A DNA stretch of 64,000 bases from CADEED01 sp035525785 (GTDB lineage: Bacteria; Pseudomonadota; Gammaproteobacteria; Steroidobacterales; Steroidobacteraceae), in assembly GCA_035525785.1 (NCBI GenBank), contig DATLDQ010000139.1, forward strand, positions 1 to 64,000, in the 5' to 3' direction. How positions within the stretch are numbered: the first letter of the stretch is position 1; the number at the start of each line of letters is the position of its first letter. The translations under genes and the position numbers were made by a program. The notes below the pieces were generated by a model that saw nothing but the letters and a program-made list of their open reading frames with translations, was not told the origin of the DNA and did not search any database. Of the stretch, positions 8,668-18,186 are shown one piece after another.

Positions 8668-10320
8668 TCACGGCTCGCGCACCGGCCGGAACCCGATCAT
8701 GCGATGGGCCTGGAACGACGGCCATGCCATCGAGCGCGCCGACGTGCGCAGGTCATGGGCTTCGACGAAGAAGCTGCCGCCACGCACGACGCGGTAGCTC
8801 CCGTGGGCGGGCCCTTGCGGATTCTTGCGCGGAGAGACCGCATAGTAGTCGCGGTCGTACCAGTCCTGCGTCCACTCCATGACATTGCCTGCCATGTCGA
8901 GCGCGCCGTAAGGCGAGGCGCCCCTCTCGAATGATCCGACGGGCTTTACGGTGTCGTACGCCTGCGCGCCCACGTAGTTAGCGAGGTCGGGGTACATGTC
9001 GGGCGACTCGAACGGATACCGACGTGCGTCAGTGCCGCGCGCCGCTTTCTCCCACTCGGCCTCGGTGGGCAGTCGATATCGCTTGCCCGTCTTCGCGCTG
9101 AGCCATGCGCAGTACGCAGTCGCGGCGTCCCAGTTCACGCCGATCACGGGATAATCGTCGCTGCCGGGCGTGCCACCCCCGTGGTTGTTGGGCTGCATCC
9201 AGTACGGGATCTGGTCGCGTGGTACCACCCGGCCGTTGGGCCAGAACTTCGGGTCGTCGTAGCCCGGGTCGTCGCGGAACCCGCGCCACTCGCGGTTGGT
9301 GACTTCGAACTTCGAGATGAAGTACGCGGCGAGGTCGACGACATGCGCGGGGCGCTCGCGGGCCCAGCCTTCGTGCGTGACGTCGCCCATCTTGAACGTT
9401 CCGGCGGGAACGTACACATAGTCACCATGGCCGTCATTGACGGACCTGGGCGCGGGCGCGGGCTTTCCGCGCACAACCGCGTCCGTCTTCGGCCGCTGCG
9501 CGGCCGGCAGAAAGCCATTCACGCGCAGGAACCCCTGCAGCCGTGGCATCCAGTCGGCGAACTCCGAACTACCCACCGCGCTGCCGAATCCATGCCGCCC
9601 ACGCTGGTACACATGCAGCTCGGCGACGGCGCCGGCCTTCGTGAGATCCATGAACAGCTGGGCATTGGCCAGCGACGGGTTCTGATCCCCGGCGGCCGAG
9701 AGGAGAAAGACCGGTGGATAGTCCTGCAGCGACTCGCCGTCGCTCGAGCGTCCCGCGCCATAGATGAGGCCCGCCCAGTCAGGTCGCGAGCTCATGCGTT
9801 CGACCGCATCGCTCGAGCCCGCGTCTCCGGCATCCGCAGAGGCCGTCACCGCTCGCGCCAGGCTACCGCCTGCCGAGAAGCCGATGAACCCGACCCGCCT
9901 GGGGTCGAGCTCCCACTCCGCGGCGTGCGCGCGCACCAGGCGCATCGCACGCTCGCCGTCCCGCGTACGCGCGTCGTTGTCGTAGCGCGGCGAGAGTCGA
10001 TAGGTGAGCACGAATGCCGTCACTCCCCAGTCGTTGAACACCTCGGCGACGTCGGCGCCCTCGGCGCCGTACATCAGCATGATGTTGCCGCCACCGGGCG
10101 CGATGACGACAGCGCTGCCGTTCGCCTGGCCGGCGCGCGGCGCGAACACCGTGATGAAGGGCGCATCCAGCGGCCCAGCGCCTTGCGCGCCTGGAATCTG
10201 GCCGGTCTCCCACAAGGGGATGTTCCGGTACGAGCCGGGCTCACTGGCCGTGGCGCTCGTCAGGCATGCAACCAGCATCGTGGAGAACAGGACCTGTTTC
10301 ACGCTTCGCCTTCCAGACAT
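8668..10320 (-). CDS. Exported alpha/beta-hydrolase fused to SUMF1 (FGE-sulfatase) domain
   Basis: 550 residues with a signal peptide (start MSGRRSVKQVLFSTMLVAC). Residues of about 25-290 are an acetyl-xylan-esterase/BD-FAE-like hydrolase (oxyanion-region APGGGNIM, nucleophile in GFSAGGSLARA, His in RGRHGFGS). Residues of about 310-550 form a SUMF1/formylglycine-enzyme-like domain (YVYVPAGTFKMGD, YRLPTEAEWEKAARG, GNVMEWTQDWYD, VVRGGSF). Many bacterial SUMF1 domains are not sulfatase activators but binding or oxidising modules; no sulfatase gene is present in the window. The ATG at 10320 is chosen because it begins the signal peptide. It stands convergent to the kinase gene with a 3-base gap. 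Confidence 0.88.
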   Translation of the reverse strand: MSGRRSVKQVLFSTMLVACLTSATASEPGSYRNIPLWETGQIPGAQGAGPLDAPFITVFAPRAGQANGSAVVIAPGGGNIMLMYGAEGADVAEVFNDWGVTAFVLTYRLSPRYDNDARTRDGERAMRLVRAHAAEWELDPRRVGFIGFSAGGSLARAVTASADAGDAGSSDAVERMSSRPDWAGLIYGAGRSSDGESLQDYPPVFLLSAAGDQNPSLANAQLFMDLTKAGAVAELHVYQRGRHGFGSAVGSSEFADWMPRLQGFLRVNGFLPAAQRPKTDAVVRGKPAPAPRSVNDGHGDYVYVPAGTFKMGDVTHEGWARERPAHVVDLAAYFISKFEVTNREWRGFRDDPGYDDPKFWPNGRVVPRDQIPYWMQPNNHGGGTPGSDDYPVIGVNWDAATAYCAWLSAKTGKRYRLPTEAEWEKAARGTDARRYPFESPDMYPDLANYVGAQAYDTVKPVGSFERGASPYGALDMAGNVMEWTQDWYDRDYYAVSPRKNPQGPAHGSYRVVRGGSFFVEAHDLRTSARSMAWPSFQAHRMIGFRPVREP

Positions 10321-10473
10321 GGAGTGTTCCGATTGAATCTCAAAGCCGCGCTTCTCGATAGGGCTTGACCCGTCAGCGACGGCTTTCCGTGGGCCGGGCA
10401 CGTGCGCGCTGACGCACCCTTGTCGAAAGGCCCGCCGCTCGTTCGACTACCAGCCAAAGACAGGAGCATTCTC

Positions 10474-11130
10474 ATGAATCCCACGATCACGGCTTTCGAA
10501 CGATCCCCCGACCGTGGCCAGGGGCTGGCGCGCGACATGCGCGTCCGTTGGGCGCTCGAGGAAGCAGGGCAGCCGTACGAGGTGCGCCTGCTTGCGATGG
10601 CCGCAATGAAAGAGCCCGCGCATCTGCGACTGCATCCCTTCGGTCAGATCCCGACGTATGAACAGGGTGATCTCGCGTTGTTCGAGACGGGGAGCATCGT
10701 GTTCCATGTCGCCCAACGTTGTGGGGAGCTTCTGCCTGATGATGCCAACGCCCGCGCGCGTGGCATCACCTGGATGTTCGCCGCGTTGAACACCGTCGAA
10801 CCACCCGTGCTCGAGCTCACGTACGCGAAGTTCACCGAAGGCGCCAGGCCCTGGTTCGACGAACGTCAGCTGATGGTGAAAGAGCGCGTGCGTGTGCGTT
10901 TGCGCCAGCTTTCCACGCACCTCTCGGACTCGGAATGGCTGGACGGCGCATTCACCGCGGGCGACCTGCTCATGGTGACGGTGCTGATGAGGTTGAAGGC
11001 GACAGGTCTCGTGGAAGAATTCCCGAACCTTGCCGCGTACGTCGCCCGCGGGCAGGCGAGGCCCGCGTATCAGCGTGCATTCGCTGCGCAGCGCGCGGTG
11101 TTCGAGGGGAGCGCGGCCTTCAAACCGTGA
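10474..11130 (+). CDS. Glutathione S-transferase family protein
   Basis: 218 residues. The N-terminal thioredoxin-like domain (about 1-80) shows the cis-proline region HPFGQIPTYE and the glutathione-contact motif LFETGSIVFH. The C-terminal half is all-helical with AFTAGDLLMVTVLMRL matching the GST N-capping box region. The start at 10474 follows a CAGGAGC ribosome-binding site. Cytoplasmic; substrate unknown. Its 3' end overlaps the convergent alcohol dehydrogenase by 11 bases. Confidence 0.88.
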   Translation: MNPTITAFERSPDRGQGLARDMRVRWALEEAGQPYEVRLLAMAAMKEPAHLRLHPFGQIPTYEQGDLALFETGSIVFHVAQRCGELLPDDANARARGITWMFAALNTVEPPVLELTYAKFTEGARPWFDERQLMVKERVRVRLRQLSTHLSDSEWLDGAFTAGDLLMVTVLMRLKATGLVEEFPNLAAYVARGQARPAYQRAFAAQRAVFEGSAAFKP

Positions 11131-12136
11131 GCAGGGTCTTGATGGCCGTGCGTTCGTCCATCGCCTTGTAACCTTCCGCCACTTGCGCGATCGGCAGCCT
11201 GAGATCGAACACCTTGCCGGGCTGGATGCGATCACGCAGCACGCGATCCATGAGATCCGGCAGGAAGCGGCGCACCGGCGCGGGCCCGCCTAACAACCGA
11301 CGCTGTGAGAAGAACAGCTGCTGGCCGTCGAACGTGACGCCATGCGGCACGCCGACGTAGCCGATCGAGCCGCCAGGCCGCGTACACTGTATCGCCTGCG
11401 ACATGGATTCCTGCGTACCCACGCACTCGAGCACGCTGTCGGCGCCCACGCCGCGAGTAAGCTGCCGCACCAGGGCGACGCCTTCCTCGCCGCGCTCCGC
11501 GACGATCTCGGTGGCGCCATATTCCCGCGCGAGGTTCTGCCGGCTGGCATGACGGCTCATGGCGATGATGCGTTCCGCGCCCATTTCCCTGGCCGCGAGC
11601 ACCCCCATCAAGCCGACGGCACCGTCACCAACGACCACCACGATGGACCCTTCGCGCACGTCGGCTGCATCGGCCGCATACCAGCCCGTGCCCAGCACGT
11701 CGGAAGTGGCGAGCAGGTGCGGAATGTACTTCTCGTCGGGTAGTTCGGCGGTGGCGACCAGCGAACCATCGGCCAGGGGTACGCGCGCGAACGGCGCCTG
11801 CGCGCCGGTCATGAACTGACGCTGTTCGCACGAGGATTGGAATCCGAACTCGCAATGCGGGCAGGTGTTGTCGGAAAGTACGAACGAGCCGACGACGAAT
11901 TGCCCCTTCCGCACGGTACGCACGTCAGGCCCCACCTCGACGACCACACCGCAGTACTCGTGGCCCATGGCGGCGGGGTGGTCGAACTTCGAGATGCCAC
12001 GATACGGCCACAGGTCCGAGCCACAGATGCAGGTGGCGGACAGCTGGATGATGGCATCGGTGGGCGCGAGGATCCGGGGATCATCGATGCGCTCATAGCG
12101 GACGTCGCGGGCGCCATGCAGTACGGTCGCCAACAT
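11120..12136 (-). CDS. Zinc-dependent medium-chain alcohol dehydrogenase
   Basis: 338 residues. The catalytic zinc site is formed by C in TCICGSDLWPYRG and GHEYCG; the structural-zinc loop is reduced to C-P-H-C plus one later Cys. The Rossmann fold shows VVVVGDGAVGLMGVL. This matches NAD(P)-dependent threonine/alcohol dehydrogenase-like proteins that often act on aldehydes or alcohols in stress or detoxification. No signal peptide. A GGAGC-like site precedes the ATG. The palindrome in its upstream region (12270-12285) could be its operator. The substrate cannot be read from sequence. Confidence 0.9.
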   Translation of the reverse strand: MLATVLHGARDVRYERIDDPRILAPTDAIIQLSATCICGSDLWPYRGISKFDHPAAMGHEYCGVVVEVGPDVRTVRKGQFVVGSFVLSDNTCPHCEFGFQSSCEQRQFMTGAQAPFARVPLADGSLVATAELPDEKYIPHLLATSDVLGTGWYAADAADVREGSIVVVVGDGAVGLMGVLAAREMGAERIIAMSRHASRQNLAREYGATEIVAERGEEGVALVRQLTRGVGADSVLECVGTQESMSQAIQCTRPGGSIGYVGVPHGVTFDGQQLFFSQRRLLGGPAPVRRFLPDLMDRVLRDRIQPGKVFDLRLPIAQVAEGYKAMDERTAIKTLLTV

Positions 12137-12269
12137 GTGAAAGCTCCTTCAGGTCTCGACCGCGCACGATCTCATGGCATTGCGCGACGAGTCGTCCGGC
12201 AGCACCCGCATGGCGCTGTCGGAGCACGCGCGGGAAACCCTGCGCAAGGCACGGATATCAGGGGGAGAG

Positions 12270-12290
12270 CATTCCAGCCGGAATGTTTTT
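12270..12290 (+). other. Hairpin with T-run upstream of mltB
   Basis: CATTCC-AGCC-GGAATG followed by five T on the plus strand. It looks like a small intrinsic terminator, but no plus-strand gene ends here. It may instead be an operator palindrome (CATTCC-N4-GGAATG) for the leftward alcohol dehydrogenase gene, or the end of an unannotated small transcript. Confidence 0.35.
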
Positions 12291-12332
12291 GCCGCGCCGC
12301 GACTTGCGCTTCGGCGTGGCGTCCTGTGATCG

Positions 12333-13442
12333 ATGTCACCGACTCCGGGCGTGCACCCGCTTAAGTTCAGCACTCCCCGGCCTGACTCCGAGCGCCCAGT
12401 GAAACCCGTAGCCGCGACGATCGCAGCGCTGATGGCGCTCTGCTTGCTGACGACGCCGGCCCCGGCCGCGGACTACCTCGCGCGCGCCGACGTGCGCGCG
12501 TTCATCGAATCCATGCGTGATGAGCACGGCATCGACGTCTCGGACCTCGAGCACATCCTGGGCGACGTGCGCCACGAGCCCACCGTGGTGCGGCTGCTCA
12601 ACCCGGAGCCGAGCTCTGCGCCGTCATCGGCGCGCTCGTACACGCGCTACCGTTCCAAGTTCATCACGCCCAATGTCATCGCCGCCGGCACCGGGTTCTG
12701 GTCACAACACGAGGCGGACTTCCGGCGCGCCGAAGAAGAGTTCGGTGTGCCGCCCGAGGTGATCCTCGGCATCCTCGGTGTCGAGACCTCGTACGGACGC
12801 AACACGGGCTCGTTCCGCGCGCTCGACGCGTTGGCGACGGCGGCTTTCGATGGCGCGCGCCGCCAGAGCTTTTTCCGGGACGAATTGAAAGCGCTGATCC
12901 TGCTGTCGCGCGAACGCGGCATCGATCCGCTGGTCATCAAGGGTTCGTATGCGGGCGCGGTGGGCCTGCCGCAGTTCATGCCATCCAGCTACCGAAAGTA
13001 CGCGGTGGACTATGACGGCGACGGTGCCATCGATCTGCTGGGCAGCCCGGCCGATGCCATCGGCAGTATCGCGGCTTACATCAAGGCTTTCGGCTGGGTT
13101 CCGGGCGAAACGCCGACCGCGCACGTGCGCCTCCTGCCGGGCAGCGAGACCGAGCTCGTGAGCGGGCTCGCCCGGGTGCATGACATCATGGAAGTGCAGG
13201 GCAAGGGAGTGGTGTTCCGCGGTGCGGAGCCGCCGGCCGGCCCTTGCTCGATCTTCGAGTTGCCGACGCCGGGCGAGGCATCGAAATACGTCGCAGGCTT
13301 CAAGAACTTCGAAGCGATTACTCGCTACAACCGTTCGACGTTCTACGCGTCCACAGTGCTCGAGCTCGGCAACGAAATCATCAAGGCGGCCGAGCGCGAG
13401 CAGCGTTCGAGCGCCGGCGTCACGGCCATCGTCGCTCGGTAG
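12333..13442 (+). CDS. mltB: Lytic murein transglycosylase B family protein
   Basis: 369 residues from the ATG at 12333, or 347 from a GTG at 12399 that directly begins the signal peptide (K-P-V-A-A-T-I-A-A-L-M-A-L-C-L-L); the latter may be the real start. The GH103 domain shows the catalytic Glu in ILGVETSYGRNTGSF and the family motifs GLPQFMPSSYRKYAVDYDGD and GSIAAYIKAFGWV. It cleaves the MurNAc-GlcNAc bond with 1,6-anhydro ring formation, in cell-wall turnover. No lipobox is seen (the Cys lies inside the hydrophobic stretch, followed by L-L), so it is probably soluble periplasmic. Confidence 0.92.
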   Translation: MSPTPGVHPLKFSTPRPDSERPVKPVAATIAALMALCLLTTPAPAADYLARADVRAFIESMRDEHGIDVSDLEHILGDVRHEPTVVRLLNPEPSSAPSSARSYTRYRSKFITPNVIAAGTGFWSQHEADFRRAEEEFGVPPEVILGILGVETSYGRNTGSFRALDALATAAFDGARRQSFFRDELKALILLSRERGIDPLVIKGSYAGAVGLPQFMPSSYRKYAVDYDGDGAIDLLGSPADAIGSIAAYIKAFGWVPGETPTAHVRLLPGSETELVSGLARVHDIMEVQGKGVVFRGAEPPAGPCSIFELPTPGEASKYVAGFKNFEAITRYNRSTFYASTVLELGNEIIKAAEREQRSSAGVTAIVAR

Positions 13443-13467
13443 TATCGCGGCAACCGGCCAGCCGCCT

Positions 13468-13502
13468 GCCCGATATACGCGCGCGAGCCATTTATATCGG
13501 GC
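13468..13502. repeat. 10-base perfect inverted repeat between mltB and the RRM gene
   Basis: Left arm GCCCGATATA (13468-13477) and right arm TATATCGGGC (13493-13502), with a 15-base spacer. There is no T-tract after it, so a terminator is unlikely. It lies about 170 bases before the RRM gene and could be an operator or a structured leader. The rest of the 13443-13674 gap is unremarkable apart from an AT-rich stretch just before the RRM start. Confidence 0.5.
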
Positions 13503-13674
13503 TAATCGCGCCCCGGCGTGATAGGGTCCCTCCCGCTCGTGATCCTTTCGCCTTGACTCCTTGGCCTCGCGCCCTTCCCGGCGCCACTCTGGCCAGAGCG
13601 CCATCTCAGAAGCTCCCGATCCACCGACGTGCCTTTGCACGCCGGCGTCTATCTATTTTTACTCGAGATTTTCA

Positions 13675-13944
13675 ATGACCAAACTTTATGTCGGAAACCT
13701 TCCTTTCTCTGCCACCGAAGACGGCGTTCGCACCCTTTTTTCAGCTCACGGCACGGTGGAGAAGGTTTCGCTGATTTCCGATCGTGAGACCGGCCGCCCA
13801 CGCGGCTTCGGCTTCATCGAAATGTCCAATGCCGATGCGTCACGCGCCATGCAGGCGCTGAACGGCCAGGACTTCGACGGCCGTGCGATGAAGATCAATG
13901 AAGCGCAGGACAAGCCGCGTACCGGCGGTTTCTCGCGCCATTGA
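13675..13944 (+). CDS. Small RRM RNA-binding protein
   Basis: 89 residues made of a single RNA-recognition motif: RNP2 is LYVGNL at residues 4-9 and RNP1 is the R-G-F-G-F-I-E-M stretch near residue 42. Such single-RRM proteins (Rbp/Bcr-type) occur in cyanobacteria and proteobacteria and are often cold- or stress-responsive RNA chaperones. The C-terminal tail is short and Gly/Arg-containing. The leader before the ATG is long, T-rich (TCTATTTTTACTCGAG) and has only a weak Shine-Dalgarno, which fits temperature- or structure-dependent translation, though that is inference. Confidence 0.92.
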   Translation: MTKLYVGNLPFSATEDGVRTLFSAHGTVEKVSLISDRETGRPRGFGFIEMSNADASRAMQALNGQDFDGRAMKINEAQDKPRTGGFSRH

Positions 13945-13995
13945 TCGAATGATCGATCGAGGGCGACATCCCCGCACACTGATGAGGAGAAGCTG

Positions 13996-14463
13996 ATGCA
14001 GATCCATAGTCAGGCCAAGTTCCGCGCGCATATTCCACTGGAAGATGACTCGGAAATGGCGTCGGGGCTGGCGCCCTCGAATTTTCGTATCCTGATCGTC
14101 AACGAAGACATGCGCTGCGCGGATGCGCTGAAGCGCACGCTGAACGATCTCGGCTATTTCACCACTTGCACGGCCTACTCGGCTCGGCGCGCCCTTGCGG
14201 TCGCCGAAGATTTCGCGCCGGCCGTGGCGTTGCTCGACCTCGAGCTACCCGACATGACCGGCTATCAGCTCGCGGGGAAACTGCGGGCGCATCTGTCGCT
14301 GGGCGTGCGGCGCGTGCCGCTGCTGGCCATTGCGGAGCTGGCGAAATTCGGCACCACTGAACTGACTCGCGCCGCGGGTTTCATGGGTTGGCTCGCAAAG
14401 CCGGTAGAGCCTGTGGCTCTCAACGCATTGCTCGGAAAACTGCAAACGGGAGCCTGGTCATGA
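13996..14463 (+). CDS. Single-domain response-regulator receiver
   Basis: 155 residues; about 30 N-terminal residues precede one CheY-like domain. The acidic pair is in VNEDMRCADAL, the phosphoacceptor Asp in LLDLELPDMTGY and the conserved Lys in WLAKPVEP. The usual Thr/Ser position is replaced within LLAIAELAKF, so the switch may be atypical. No output domain. Its stop overlaps the start of the next tiny gene (ATGA), a strong sign of coupling. No cognate kinase is adjacent; the nearest kinase is at 7-8.7 kb. Confidence 0.88.
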   Translation: MQIHSQAKFRAHIPLEDDSEMASGLAPSNFRILIVNEDMRCADALKRTLNDLGYFTTCTAYSARRALAVAEDFAPAVALLDLELPDMTGYQLAGKLRAHLSLGVRRVPLLAIAELAKFGTTELTRAAGFMGWLAKPVEPVALNALLGKLQTGAWS

Positions 14464-14579
14464 GCAAGGGAATGGATCAGAAAAAGAACGCGAAGAAGAA
14501 AGCGCTGAAGACTCCCGACGAGAAGCGCGCGGCGAAGAAGGCGAAGAAGGCCGAAAAGGCTTTCCTGCACCGGACCTGA
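14460..14579 (+). CDS. 39-residue Lys/Ala-rich basic peptide
   Basis: MSKGMDQKKNAKKKALKTPD followed by a second half in which Lys and Ala again dominate; about 17 of 39 residues are Lys or Arg. The start overlaps the stop of the receiver gene (ATGA), and short basic proteins of this kind are found conserved beside regulators in related genomes. The composition resembles histone H1-like tails, suggesting nucleic-acid binding, but no domain is recognisable. It is real if translational coupling operates; otherwise function unknown. Confidence 0.6.
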   Translation: MSKGMDQKKNAKKKALKTPDEKRAAKKAKKAEKAFLHRT

Positions 14580-14613
14580 GAGCGGTCGCTCCTATTTAAT
14601 TGAAGAGTGTTTT

Positions 14614-14632
14614 GGGCGCTGCCCTGGCGCCC
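14614..14632. repeat. GC-rich hairpin between the basic peptide and the HtrA-like gene
   Basis: GGGCGC and GCGCCC arms around a 7-base loop, followed by a C-run rather than T-run. It may contribute to transcript folding before the protease gene; a terminator role is doubtful. Confidence 0.3.
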
Positions 14633-14688
14633 CCCTTGAATTTCGCGCGGGCATTTCTATCCTCGGGTTCCGAGGAGCTCCCCGCCAC

Positions 14689-15774
<1,086 letters not shown>

Positions 15775-15831
15775 CCATGCCCGCGGGGCGAGGCGCGGCG
15801 CGCCAGGGCGGCACCGCCCGGGTGATTTCAA

Positions 15832-16647
15832 TCAATTTGCCGTTTTGCCCGCCTTGTTGCGATCGCTCACCGACTCTTCGATGAGCGTCGCGACACCGCG
15901 CGGATCCTCGGTCATTGCCACGTGCGTGCCGGGGAATGTGCGGATCGTCCAGCCGCGTGACTCGGCTCGCTGCCAGCTCTTGTCCGTCTTCGCGCGCTCG
16001 TCCGCCGATTTGCCCTTCGGGACGAACGCGACGTAGGTCACCTGCAAGGCCTTCGCCGCCGGGTTCCGGTACGAGACCGGCTGGTTGAAGCACTTGATGG
16101 AGTGCTTGACGCTGTGCGGCGGCGGCGTGCCGGGCTTGACCCAGGGCACTTGCATGAAACCGTCCTTGAAGCGCTCGGTGTCTTGGGGTCCGTTGTCACC
16201 AAACAACTCCCAGAGCGACATGCCGTCATCCGCCACCGCGGCATCGAGGAACACCACGTGCTTGATGCGATCGGGCACGCGGTCCATCACACCGGTGATG
16301 ACCATGCCGCCATAACTGTGGCCCGTGAGCACGATGTCATGCAGGTCTTCGTACAGGATGAGGTTGACCACATCGTTGATGTGCATCTGCAGGTCGACGT
16401 CGGGGCTGTTGAGGTGTTCGCGCTCCCCGAGACCGGTGAGCGTGGCGCGATAGACGGTGTGGCCATCCTCGGTGAGGAAATTGCCCGTGCTCTTCCACTC
16501 CCACGCACCGGCGGTGGCGCCGTGCACGAGCACGAAGGTCTGTTTGTCACCTCTCGCCTCATGAGCCGCGGCGTTCGCGTTCGCGGCACTTGCGAGGAAA
16601 AGCGACCCCATCAGCAGTGCTATCCATCGTACGGTGTGTGATCTCAT
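15832..16647 (-). CDS. Exported alpha/beta-hydrolase (GHSYGG esterase)
   Basis: 271 residues with a signal peptide ending near ASAANANA. The fold is clear: oxyanion region FVLVHGATAGAWEW, nucleophile Ser in LTGHSYGGMVI, His in PGTHVAMTEDP. It resembles plant-type methyl-esterase/hydroxynitrile-lyase-like hydrolases. It is the last gene of a five-gene leftward run that degrades plant polysaccharide; a 27-base gap separates it from the tannase-like gene, so it may remove methyl or acyl esters from the same material. Confidence 0.85.
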   Translation of the reverse strand: MRSHTVRWIALLMGSLFLASAANANAAAHEARGDKQTFVLVHGATAGAWEWKSTGNFLTEDGHTVYRATLTGLGEREHLNSPDVDLQMHINDVVNLILYEDLHDIVLTGHSYGGMVITGVMDRVPDRIKHVVFLDAAVADDGMSLWELFGDNGPQDTERFKDGFMQVPWVKPGTPPPHSVKHSIKCFNQPVSYRNPAAKALQVTYVAFVPKGKSADERAKTDKSWQRAESRGWTIRTFPGTHVAMTEDPRGVATLIEESVSDRNKAGKTAN

Positions 16648-16674
16648 TGGCAGCCTCGTCGGTGGGTGAGGGAT

Positions 16675-18141
16675 TCATTCGCGGCAGCTGAAATTGGCGG
16701 CATCGCGCACATCGCCCGAGCCGGTGTAATGAGCGTGCAGCGGGAAGGGGCACAGCGGCCGGGTTTCGCCCGGCATGCTCTTGCCCGTGGCAACCACGCG
16801 ATCCGGCGCGCGCGCCGATTCCACCCAGTCGGTCACCGCAGTAAGCATGTCGAACTGATCGGGCGTGCGCGTGCCGCCGCCGCAATGGCCCATGCCGGGC
16901 ACGAGGAACAGTCGGCTCCAGTCGCGCAGGGGCGCCTCGGCGTTGTCCCGGGCGAGCTCGCCGTAGTAGCGCACGGTTTCCTGCGCGCTGAACCATGGAT
17001 CGCTCACGCCGTGCACGAAAACCAGCTTGCCCCCATGCGCGCGGAAAGTGCTGAGGTTGGTCCACGCACTCGAGTCGCCCACCATGGCGCGTGCGTCCAT
17101 GGCCTCCGCTGCGGCCGCATCCACGTCCATCGTGTCGCCGACAGGACGGCCTTCCGGAATGAACGGGCCCGCGAGAATGCCGGGCAGGCCTTGCGTGGTC
17201 GCGATGCCGGTGTCCCAGTAATAACCGGGATAGACCTGTCGCCCGGAGGTGGTGCTCGGGCCTTTCATGACTGCGCGGATGGCTTTCGCGGTCGCCGGTG
17301 CCAGCGTCAGCGTGCCCGGGTCGAACTCGCACTTTTGCGGCGCGAAGATGAGCCTGTCCTCTGCGCCGTCGAGCGCATCGCAGGCCTTCAGCACTCCATC
17401 GACGATCTGCTGGCGGTCGGCTTCGCCGAGCGGTGGCGCCTGCTTGAGCTGGGTGGCGGCGTAGCGCAGACCCAGGTTTGAAAAACTGGTGCGCGCGGCG
17501 GGCGCGGCGGCGACGATGCCGTCGTAGTAGTTCGGAAACCGCTGCGACATCATCATCGCCTCGCGCCCACCGGTGGAGCAACCCACGAAATACGAATGAT
17601 CCTGCGGCTTGCCGTAGTGGCTGGCGACGATGCTCTTTGCGACTACCGTGACTTCGGCCACCGCCTGGTAGAGAAAATCGAGCGAGGCTTGCTGGTCGCG
17701 GAAGAAGCTGGCATCGAAGCCACCTTCACCGTGATGGCCCGAGTCCGTGCTGGCCACCGCGAACCCTCGCGCCAACGCCGGGCGGTCGCCCGCATATGCG
17801 GCCCCGAGCGGCGGCTGCACGCTGCCATTCAGACCGCCGCCACCCTGGAACAGGAACCGCCCGTTCCATTGCGCCGGCAATGCCACGGCGAACCCGATGC
17901 CATAGGGCTTGCCATCGCGACCGGTGCGTTCGTCGATCACGCCGTCGACGCGGCAGTGCGCCGGCACCACGGATGCCGAGCCAGGAGCGCTTGCGGGAAT
18001 GTCCTTGGCGCTGCGCACGACCACGCGATGTCCGTTCATCGTGAATCTGATCAGCGAGCCGCAAGATTGCGCGGCGGCCGCAAGCGGTGCCGAAGTGACG
18101 GCGAGCAGGACGGCGACAACGAGCGAACGAGTATGCTTCAT
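16675..18141 (-). CDS. Tannase/feruloyl esterase family protein
   Basis: 488 residues with signal peptide (start at 18141 after a GGAGAG site). The family signature is complete: nucleophile Ser in VGCSTGGREAMM, acid in SDPWFS and His in GMGHCGGGT, with paired Cys likely to form the disulfide next to the active site. Enzymes of this family release ferulic or gallic acid from plant cell wall or tannin esters in the periplasm. It sits 45 bases downstream of the beta-sandwich gene and shares the arabinanase operon; feruloylated arabinan side chains of pectin would be the natural substrate (inference). Confidence 0.9.
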   Translation of the reverse strand: MKHTRSLVVAVLLAVTSAPLAAAAQSCGSLIRFTMNGHRVVVRSAKDIPASAPGSASVVPAHCRVDGVIDERTGRDGKPYGIGFAVALPAQWNGRFLFQGGGGLNGSVQPPLGAAYAGDRPALARGFAVASTDSGHHGEGGFDASFFRDQQASLDFLYQAVAEVTVVAKSIVASHYGKPQDHSYFVGCSTGGREAMMMSQRFPNYYDGIVAAAPAARTSFSNLGLRYAATQLKQAPPLGEADRQQIVDGVLKACDALDGAEDRLIFAPQKCEFDPGTLTLAPATAKAIRAVMKGPSTTSGRQVYPGYYWDTGIATTQGLPGILAGPFIPEGRPVGDTMDVDAAAAEAMDARAMVGDSSAWTNLSTFRAHGGKLVFVHGVSDPWFSAQETVRYYGELARDNAEAPLRDWSRLFLVPGMGHCGGGTRTPDQFDMLTAVTDWVESARAPDRVVATGKSMPGETRPLCPFPLHAHYTGSGDVRDAANFSCRE

Positions 18142-18186
18142 GGCCTCTCCGGAAAAAACGCGCCGCATACTCTGCGCCCGAATTGC

